Assembly (NCBI GenBank): GCA_028713595.1 | Contig: JAQTNZ010000124.1 | Location: 1-7,268, forward strand | DNA length: 7,268 bases | Direction of reading: 5' to 3' | From: Methylovulum sp. | Lineage (GTDB): Bacteria > Pseudomonadota > Gammaproteobacteria > Methylococcales > Methylomonadaceae | In this document: in pieces, positions 1 through 4,764 of the stretch | How positions within the stretch are numbered: position 1 is the first letter of the stretch | Layout: each line of letters starts with the position of its first letter | Translations under genes and position numbers: made by a program | Notes under the pieces: model-generated | Databases searched by the model: none | The model's input: the letters and a program-made list of their open reading frames with translations, nothing else | Told to the model about the DNA's origin: nothing

Positions 1-760
1 GTTCGCACAAACGCGGGAACATATCCGTGCCGTTGACGTTTTCGCGCAACTGTTGCCCAAGCAAACGGCAAGCGATTTTGATGCCGATACCGTCCGGCAA
101 CACCCGCGTGGCGTTTTGCAAAACCTGACGATACTCGGCATGGTTATAGGCGATATTCAGACAAGCAGGGTTAACGAACGCGACCAAAGCGGGTTGGCGG
201 TCATAAATACGTTGCTCTAGCCAGTCCAACGCTTCCGCCATACTGACGTTGGCAATATCCACCCCCCAAAAATGCAATATCGGCGGCGTAGGATACTCCC
301 CGCCTCCCCCTAACAGCCAAGCCAGCAAGCCACGGACACATAAGCCGCAATAACGTTTGGGCGAAAGATTGGCGAACACGGCATGATCGGTGTCGAACTC
401 GTCATCATAAGCCAAACCCACTTGTTGCTTAAGGCCATAAGCGGACACCACGCCAGGCCGGAAACTAAAATGCGGCGCGGCCTTAGCGCCCAATTGGTCA
501 GCCTCATCAACCGATAAGGCGCGGACTCCCGCCCATGCCAAATCGCCCGCAAAGACATTGAACAACACCGCCAAGCCACCAGCACCAACCTCATCGGCAA
601 AACTGAGACGGTTGAACGGTCGCCGCCCATAGCCCAACAACGCTTTCTTGCCAAAAACCCTGCCCGTTTGGCGATAAGCCCTTATGCCCCGATACACCAG
701 CCAAGGCGACACTATCACCAACAACAAACCGCTAAGCAGCACATCGAATAGGCGGGACAT
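1..760 (-). CDS. Sugar transferase-like / WecG-TagA-CpsF glycosyltransferase fusion (C-terminus off the left edge)
   Basis: The reading frame is open from ATG at 760 to the left edge, giving 253 residues with the C-terminus missing. The N-terminal part (about 1-130) resembles the bacterial sugar transferase family: RLFDVLLS followed by a hydrophobic segment (about 3-22), then LFNVFAGDLAWAG (66-78) in place of the usual LxNVLxGDMSLVG, and RPG (101-103). The KFRTM-like catalytic stretch is not recognisable, so this half may be inactive or serve as a membrane anchor. From about residue 163 it is a WecG/TagA/CpsF glycosyltransferase: FWGVDI, AFVNPACLNIA (194-204), VLPDGIGIKIA (220-230), LLGQ and NVNGTD (241-246). 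Enzymes of this family transfer an N-acetylhexosamine-type sugar to a lipid-linked acceptor at the inner membrane. The start lies 4 bases after the stop of the acetyltransferase gene and has a strong AGGGGGA ribosome binding site, so the two are probably one operon. The glycosyltransferase call is firm; the N-terminal call is moderate; the substrate is unknown. Confidence 0.88.
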   Translation of the reverse strand, partial: MSRLFDVLLSGLLLVIVSPWLVYRGIRAYRQTGRVFGKKALLGYGRRPFNRLSFADEVGAGGLAVLFNVFAGDLAWAGVRALSVDEADQLGAKAAPHFSFRPGVVSAYGLKQQVGLAYDDEFDTDHAVFANLSPKRYCGLCVRGLLAWLLGGGGEYPTPPILHFWGVDIANVSMAEALDWLEQRIYDRQPALVAFVNPACLNIAYNHAEYRQVLQNATRVLPDGIGIKIACRLLGQQLRENVNGTDMFPRLCE

Positions 761-764
761 AAGC

Positions 765-1283
765 TTATCCCCCTACTGGCGGCGCTTTGCGCGGCTTGAT
801 CGTGGCAGGCACCCCAACAGCCAAGCAATTAGGCGGCACATCCTGCAAAACCACGGCATTGGCCCCAATCGCGACATCATCGCCAATCGTGATGGCACCT
901 AAAATTTTCGCACCTGTTCCGACATCGACGCGGTTTCCCAACACCGGCGCACCGGCGATACCGGTATGTTTTAAACCGATAGTGACACCGTTACGGATCA
1001 CGACATCATCACCCAATACGGTATCACCACTGATGATAATGCCGCCAAAATGCTCAATCAGCAAGCGCCGACCGACTTGCGCCTCACAGGGCAAATCGAT
1101 GCCCGTTAAGATTTGCGAAAGCAATTTCAAGATGCGGTACAGCAGCGAAAACGGCAACCGTAACCAACGTGGTTTGATACCATAACGCCAGCGTCCGAAA
1201 CGGTACACCCACATAACCCACAAGCCTTGACGGCACATATCGCCCTCATAAGTCCGCCAATCTTCTTTTAATAATTCGAACAT
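765..1283 (-). CDS. Serine acetyltransferase-like O-acetyltransferase (left-handed beta-helix)
   Basis: 172 residues starting at ATG 1283. An upstream in-frame extension to 1436 adds a low-complexity Arg/Gly-rich stretch unlike the family, so the internal ATG is preferred; FELLKEDWRTYEGD is a typical SAT N-terminus. Hexapeptide repeats fill about 63-163: LIEHFGGIIIS (75-85, with the likely catalytic His78), VVIRNGVTIG (94-103), VGTGAKILGAITIGDD (121-136), IGANAVVLQDVP (139-150) and the closing AVGVPA (155-160). It is shorter than CysE of enteric bacteria (about 270 residues) because the N-terminal helical domain is reduced. Such short SAT-like proteins recur in EPS gene clusters, where they may O-acetylate a sugar or supply O-acetylserine; the sequence does not decide the acceptor. 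It is the first gene of a two-gene minus-strand unit. A weak GGTGG ribosome binding site lies about 5 bases upstream. Confidence 0.85.
   Translation of the reverse strand: MFELLKEDWRTYEGDMCRQGLWVMWVYRFGRWRYGIKPRWLRLPFSLLYRILKLLSQILTGIDLPCEAQVGRRLLIEHFGGIIISGDTVLGDDVVIRNGVTIGLKHTGIAGAPVLGNRVDVGTGAKILGAITIGDDVAIGANAVVLQDVPPNCLAVGVPATIKPRKAPPVGG
768..774 (-). promoter_or_regulatory. Strong ribosome binding site for the WecG-family gene
   Basis: On the minus strand AGGGGGA is followed by 7 bases and then the ATG at 760. It overlaps the last codons and stop of the acetyltransferase gene, which supports the chosen start and co-translation of the pair. Confidence 0.7.
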
Positions 1284-1512
1284 ACGCACCACCCAGATTA
1301 TAACGGGGATACTGAGCCGCCTTGGCTTTTGCCCGGGCCCGTTCCCACAGTTGCACAATACGCCGCGATTTCGGCGGCTTTCAGACACGCGGCGGCCATT
1401 ACCCCCGGCGTACAGTTTATGCCCAGCTTGCCCCAAGCCCTTATAACGGGCGATACGGCCAACCCTGCCATACGGTAATAGAGGATTTGGCTATATATAC
1501 TTCAAACGGTCA

Positions 1513-1625
1513 CGTTTTCAGTTTTTAGTGGGAGAGGGCGCGGACATCGGGCCCGCCCGTTGCGGTCAAGATGACCCAGGCTCCAAAAAATAGAATACTT
1601 GAGCGCTTAGAGTATATACGCCATA
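1513..1625 (+). repeat. ~112 bp direct repeat, copy 1 (orphan)
   Basis: This segment aligns with 4653-4764 at about 80% identity by hand count, with only a few single-base gaps. The best-conserved core is CATCGGGCCCGCC followed by GTTGCGGTCAAGA, and later GAATACTTGA. No gene follows directly: the position matching the start codon in copy 2 is ATA (1616-1618) here. It includes the palindrome GGTCA-AGA-TGACC (1564-1576). It may be a duplicated promoter or leader whose gene was lost, or one member of an interspersed repeat family. Confidence 0.8.
1549..1564 (+). promoter_or_regulatory. Possible sigma-54-type -24/-12 element, copy 1
   Basis: GGGCCCGCCCGTTGCG fits TGGCACGNNNNTTGCW at all but three defined positions. 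The essential GG (1550-1551) and GC (1562-1563) are spaced by 10 bases. The element is fully embedded in the direct repeat. A start of transcription near 1575 would be expected. No enhancer-binding site was identified, so this remains a motif-level call. Confidence 0.35.
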
Positions 1626-1687
1626 AGCTGACCCAATGGGGAAAACGCCAGCTTATAAACTTTCCCTATCAGTCCGTTGCCATTGGG
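1623..1687 (+). other. Two interleaved 8-bp perfect inverted repeats (possible RNA pseudoknot)
   Basis: ATAAGCTG (1623-1630) pairs with CAGCTTAT (1649-1656). CCCAATGG (1632-1639) pairs with CCATTGGG (1680-1687). The order A-B-A'-B' is that of an H-type pseudoknot with connecting loops of 1, 9 and 23 bases; alternatively the two stems could be mutually exclusive hairpins. The structure begins where the copy 1 repeat ends and about 48 bases after the predicted transcription start, so it could belong to a leader or small RNA. Function is unknown. Confidence 0.45.
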
Positions 1688-1839
1688 CATCACGCCATAT
1701 TTTGGCATTAAGGTGGGTTTCCACACAACATTGAGCCAACGCAAAACGATTTTAAAATTCAAATCCTAGATCACCGGGTTATCTAACCTACATTTAAACG
1801 CTATAAACCATACTCGCGGATATTACGCAACCTCATCTT

Positions 1840-1944
1840 AAAAAGTGTATCATTGGTTTTGTCGGGATAAGCCGGAGCGCGGCAAACAGGAGCAAAACAG
1901 TCTTACTGCGTAACGTCAGTTACGCAATCGCTTGTACACTTTTT
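1840..1944. repeat. Nested inverted repeats around a short perfect hairpin
   Basis: The outer arms AAAAAGTGTA (1840-1849) and TACACTTTTT (1935-1944) are perfectly complementary over 10 bp. Inside lies TGCGTAAC-GTCA-GTTACGCA (1907-1926), a perfect 8-bp stem with a 4-base loop. No transposase or target-site duplication is visible. It could be a structured RNA, an operator region or a tiny remnant element. The inner hairpin is not followed by a T run, so it is not an obvious terminator on its own. Confidence 0.55.
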
Positions 1945-2042
1945 GGAAAACCAGGTTTTTCAATGCGTCATTTATTGAACAGCTTTCTTGCCGCTTCGCC
2001 ATCGGCCTGAATTTGCTTAAATCCTTCCCTGCCTACTGTATA

Positions 2043-2078
2043 ACTTCGGGGTGCGGGGGAGTAAAATCTGTCCGAAGT
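2043..2078. promoter_or_regulatory. Inverted repeat upstream of the glycosyltransferase operon
   Basis: ACTTCGG (2043-2049) and CCGAAGT (2072-2078) form a perfect 7-bp inverted repeat with a 22-base spacer, ending 30 bases before the ATG at 2109. A TATAAC (2039-2044) overlapping the left arm could be a -10 box, but no good -35 sits at the right distance. The pair may be an operator or a 5' leader hairpin. Confidence 0.35.
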
Positions 2079-2108
2079 ATTGTAAAAACGACAACCTAAG
2101 GGTGTATT

Positions 2109-3374
2109 ATGGATGCTGCCAAGAAAATCCGCGTGTTGCTGTCCGCCTATCAATGTGGGGAAGGCATGGGGTCGGTTTCGCAAATCGGCTGGGAATGGTA
2201 TAGCCGTTTGAGCGCGGCCTGCACCGTCACGTTGCTTACCCACATCCGCAACCGTCCGGCCCTGTCACAAGCGGGCGCGCCACTGGAAGGTTCCGATATT
2301 ATTTACATTGATACCGAGTGGTTCGCAGGGCCTTTGTACCGTTTCGCCGCGTGGTGTTTTCCACATAGCGAGCATCCTAAATTTTTGATAGCTTCGCTGG
2401 ATTTTTTTGTTTACGACTGGCTGGCCGTCAGGCAGAGCCGCCGCCGGATACGGTCGGGGGCGGTTTTCGACATTGTCCACGCGGTGACTCCGGTTTCGCC
2501 ACTGGCGGCGACAGGCCTGCATAGATTGGGTTTGCCTGTGGTGCTGGGGCCTTGGAACGGCGGTTTGGCCTCGCCCAGCACCTTTCCGGACATTATGAAA
2601 GCCGAATCCAAATGGCTGTACCCCATCCGCAATATCGGGCGTTTGTTCGATGGGCTGGTCGGTTCTACCCGCCATGCGGCCCTGATTTTTACCGCCACCC
2701 AAGCCACATTGGCGGCCATCCCCGCACCTTACCGCAGCCGTTGCCGGCACTTGTTGGAAAATGGCGTTAACCTTGATTGGTTCGCCGCCACGCCTTATCC
2801 GCCCGCCGCCACCGATGATAAGCCGTTGCAGGTCGTTTTTGTCGGGCGCTTATTGCCGTTTAAAGGCGTGGGCATGTTATTGGCGGCACTGAAGGCCTTG
2901 ACATTTCCGGTGCAATTGACCATTGTCGGCGAAGGGCCCGAACGTGTCCATTTAGAACGTCTCACGAGTGAACTAGGCTTGGATGGTAATGTCCGCTTTA
3001 CGGGCAATTTGCCGCTTAAGGACATCGCGCCGATTATGTGCCAAGCCCATGTGTTTTGTCTGCCTTCGGTACGCGAGTCCGGTGGGGCGGTGTTGTTGGA
3101 AGCGATGGCGGTGGCGCGTCCGGTCATCGCCGTGGATTTTGGCGGGCCGGCGGAGATTGTTGACGCAGCGGTCGGCGTAAAATTGCCGGCCACCGGCAAA
3201 GCCGATGTCATCAATGGCTTAATCGCCGCCCTTACCGATGTCCGCGAACAACCGCAACGCTGGCAAGCGCGTGGCGAAGAAGGCCGCCGCCGCGTTGAAA
3301 GCCACTATAGCTGGGCGGCGAAAATCACCGCCGCCATCGGCCACTACCACACTCTGTTGGGAACACACTCATGA
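2109..3374 (+). CDS. Glycosyltransferase family 4 (GT-B fold)
   Basis: 421 residues starting at ATG 2109 with AAGGGTG (2098-2104) as ribosome binding site. The N-terminal half (about 7-225) is the acceptor domain. Its start, VLLSAYQCGEGMGSVSQIGW, is a diverged form of the SAYxCEPxxGSEPGxGW signature common in one GT4 subgroup, and VLGPWNGG lies at 145-152. The C-terminal nucleotide-sugar domain shows VVFVGRLLPFKG (242-253), LTIVGEGPE (270-278), VRFTGNL (295-301) and the ESGGAVLLE motif (323-331), an intact E-x7-E with Glu323 and Glu331. These features indicate a retaining enzyme adding a sugar to a lipid-linked repeat unit on the cytoplasmic side of the inner membrane; donor and linkage cannot be read from sequence. 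Its last four bases overlap the next start (ATGA), which suggests translational coupling. Confidence 0.92.
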   Translation: MDAAKKIRVLLSAYQCGEGMGSVSQIGWEWYSRLSAACTVTLLTHIRNRPALSQAGAPLEGSDIIYIDTEWFAGPLYRFAAWCFPHSEHPKFLIASLDFFVYDWLAVRQSRRRIRSGAVFDIVHAVTPVSPLAATGLHRLGLPVVLGPWNGGLASPSTFPDIMKAESKWLYPIRNIGRLFDGLVGSTRHAALIFTATQATLAAIPAPYRSRCRHLLENGVNLDWFAATPYPPAATDDKPLQVVFVGRLLPFKGVGMLLAALKALTFPVQLTIVGEGPERVHLERLTSELGLDGNVRFTGNLPLKDIAPIMCQAHVFCLPSVRESGGAVLLEAMAVARPVIAVDFGGPAEIVDAAVGVKLPATGKADVINGLIAALTDVREQPQRWQARGEEGRRRVESHYSWAAKITAAIGHYHTLLGTHS

Positions 3375-4594
3375 GCCACCGCATCGCTTACTTGGTCAGC
3401 CAATATCCCGCCTATTCGCATACGTTCATCTTGCGGGAAGTGCAGCAACTACGGCAACTGGGCTTGGCTATTGCCGTGGCCTCCATCAATCCCCCTGATC
3501 GCCCGTTAGCCAAACTGACCGATACGGAACGTACCGAGGCCGAGCAAACATTTTATGTCAAAGCCGAAGGCCCGGTAAAAGCCCTGGTGGCGGTGGGCAA
3601 AACTTTGTTTACGCGACCGCTGGGCTTATGGCGGGGTGTCCGGCACGCCCGCAGATTAGGCGGATGGGACATCAAGCGTTTGTTGTACCACGTTTTTTAT
3701 TTGGCGGAAGCGGTGTTGATCGGGCAATGGTTGCACTCGCAACAGATCAGGCATCTGCATGTGCATTTTGCCACCCCCGCCGCTTCGGTGGGGATGTTGG
3801 TAAAAACCGTGTTCGATACGGGTTTTTCATTCACCGTCCATGGCCCTGATGAGTTTTATGATGCGGCGGGCTATAACTTGCCGGAAAAAATCTTAGCGGC
3901 GGATTTTATTTTTTGTATCAGCCATTATGCGCGTAGCCAAGTGATGAAACTGTCGCCCGTGCAAGCGTGGCCGAAACTGGAGGTTTGCCGCTTGGGCGTT
4001 GACCCGCAACGCTTTGCCCCCGCCCCGAAAATTAAAGTCAATTGCCAGTGCGAATTGCTCTGCGTGGGACGGTTAACGTCGGCAAAAGGCCAAGCGATAT
4101 TGTTGGAAGCCATTGCGCAGTTGCAAAACGAACAACTGCCCGTCCGTTTGACTTTGGTTGGCATGGGGCCGGATGAAAAAAGCTTGCAAGCTTACGCGGA
4201 ACAGTTGGCGATCAGCGGGCAAATCCGCTTTACGGGGGCCATCGATCAAGACCATATTTTGGCTTACTACCAAAGTGCCGACATTTTTGTGCTGCCCAGT
4301 TTCGCCGAAGGTTTGCCGGTCGTGCTGATGGAAGCGATGGCGATGGAAATCCCCTGCATCACCACCGCCATCACGGGCATACCTGAGCTGATCCACAATG
4401 ATGAGGACGGCGTGTTGGTGGCGGCTTCCGATGTGGCGGGGCTGGCCGAGGCCATTAAACACTTGGCGAACGATCCCGAACGGCGCCGTCGCATTGGGCA
4501 AGCCGGACGGCGCAAAGTCTTGGCGGAATACGATCTGCATGACAATACCCGGCACTTGTTTATGGCATTTACGCGGCGGCTGGAAACTGTGTAG
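3371..4594 (+). CDS. Glycosyltransferase family 4, WcaL-like
   Basis: 407 residues, close to the length of colanic acid WcaL-type transferases, which it also resembles at the N-terminus: YLVSQYPAYSHTFILREVQQL (7-27, with the SQYP and TFI features) and HLHVHFAT (128-135). Further marks are FTVHGPDEFYD (154-164), ISHYAR (183-188), CVGRLTSAKG (231-240), LTLVGMGPDE (260-269), IRFTGAI (285-291) and FAEGLPVVLMEAMA (311-324), whose Glu313 and Glu321 form the E-x7-E motif of retaining GT4 enzymes. It starts inside the stop of the upstream GT4 gene (4-base overlap), so the two are very likely made together and act in sequence on the same polysaccharide. The exact sugar is unknown. No terminator is visible after its stop. 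Confidence 0.92.
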   Translation: MSHRIAYLVSQYPAYSHTFILREVQQLRQLGLAIAVASINPPDRPLAKLTDTERTEAEQTFYVKAEGPVKALVAVGKTLFTRPLGLWRGVRHARRLGGWDIKRLLYHVFYLAEAVLIGQWLHSQQIRHLHVHFATPAASVGMLVKTVFDTGFSFTVHGPDEFYDAAGYNLPEKILAADFIFCISHYARSQVMKLSPVQAWPKLEVCRLGVDPQRFAPAPKIKVNCQCELLCVGRLTSAKGQAILLEAIAQLQNEQLPVRLTLVGMGPDEKSLQAYAEQLAISGQIRFTGAIDQDHILAYYQSADIFVLPSFAEGLPVVLMEAMAMEIPCITTAITGIPELIHNDEDGVLVAASDVAGLAEAIKHLANDPERRRRIGQAGRRKVLAEYDLHDNTRHLFMAFTRRLETV

Positions 4595-4652
4595 GGATGC
4601 GGCGATGGTATACCGTTAGCCGATCAATTGACAGAAATCCCCAAGCTATACT

Positions 4653-4764
4653 CGCTTTCAGTGTTTAGCGGGAGGGAGCGCGGGCATCGGGCCCGCCAGT
4701 TGCGGTCAAGAGACCCAAGCCCTAAAAACCGAATACTTGACCGTTCACACTATATGCCGCCATA
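4653..4764 (+). repeat. ~112 bp direct repeat, copy 2 (upstream of the hydrolase)
   Basis: This is the partner of 1513-1625, at about 80% identity. It fills most of the gap between the second GT4 gene and the hydrolase, and the homology runs through the hydrolase ATG (4754-4756) to GCCATA. A GC-rich hairpin GCGGGC-ATCGG-GCCCGC (4680-4696) is perfect here but has one A/C mismatch in copy 1, so it gives no covariation support for an RNA. GGTC-AAGA-GACC (4704-4715) is a short palindrome kept in both copies. Confidence 0.8.
4689..4704 (+). promoter_or_regulatory. Possible sigma-54-type -24/-12 element, copy 2
   Basis: GGGCCCGCCAGTTGCG has GG (4690-4691) and GC (4702-4703) 10 bases apart and a TTGC -12 block, as in copy 1. 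Predicted transcription would begin near 4715, about 40 bases before the hydrolase start codon. This would allow the hydrolase and downstream genes to be controlled separately from the glycosyltransferases. The match is motif-level only. Confidence 0.38.

Larger units (their letters stand above)
1284..2108. other. Divergent intergenic region, about 825 bp, rich in inverted repeats
   Basis: This region separates the minus-strand acetyltransferase operon from the plus-strand glycosyltransferase operon and holds no convincing protein gene. It contains, left to right: an imperfect direct repeat TTATAACGGG(C)GATAC at 1298-1312 and 1441-1456; an orphan copy of the ~112 bp element (1513-1625) with a sigma-54-like block; interleaved inverted repeats (1623-1687); the palindromes ATTTTAAAAT (1749-1758) and GGTTATCTAACC (1777-1788); a nested inverted repeat (1840-1944); AAAACC-A-GGTTTT (1947-1959); and an ACTTCGG/CCGAAGT pair (2043-2078) just before the glycosyltransferase start. 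Several short ORFs exist (57 codons on minus at 1298-1471, 46 codons on plus at 1571-1711, 15 codons on plus at 1963-2010), none with strong support. Promoters for both operons must lie here, but I see no clear sigma-70 -35/-10 pair. Confidence 0.7.

Noticed and set aside
1284..1436. N-terminal extension of the acetyltransferase from 1436
   Set aside because: The extra 51 residues are Arg/Gly-rich and unlike the family; the ATG at 1283 opens directly into a typical SAT start.
1907..1926. Integron attC site suggested by TGCGTAAC...GTTACGCA
   Set aside because: The arms do not fit the RYYYAAC/GTTRRRY core sites, there is no second pair of inner boxes, and no cassette-like gene is next to it.
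1623..1944. CRISPR array or insertion sequence in the repeat-rich intergenic region
   Set aside because: There are no regularly spaced direct repeats, no transposase reading frame and no target-site duplication.
1963..2010. 15-residue ORF MRHLLNSFLAASPSA with a possible CCAGG site upstream
   Set aside because: Too short to support; it is not a typical attenuation leader peptide and no attenuator hairpin follows it in a convincing way.
4600..4622. GGTATACC palindrome inside a CGGC/GCCG pair after the second glycosyltransferase
   Set aside because: Short, lacks a T run, and is not repeated in the orphan element; too little to call an operator.
4680..4696. GCGGGC-ATCGG-GCCCGC hairpin as a terminator for the glycosyltransferase operon
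   Set aside because: No T run follows, and copy 1 of the same repeat has a mismatch in the stem; it overlaps the promoter-like block instead.
4628..4753. N-terminal extension of the hydrolase from a TTG at 4628
   Set aside because: The extension is basic, is encoded by the repeat element, and would bury the clear signal peptide that begins at ATG 4754.
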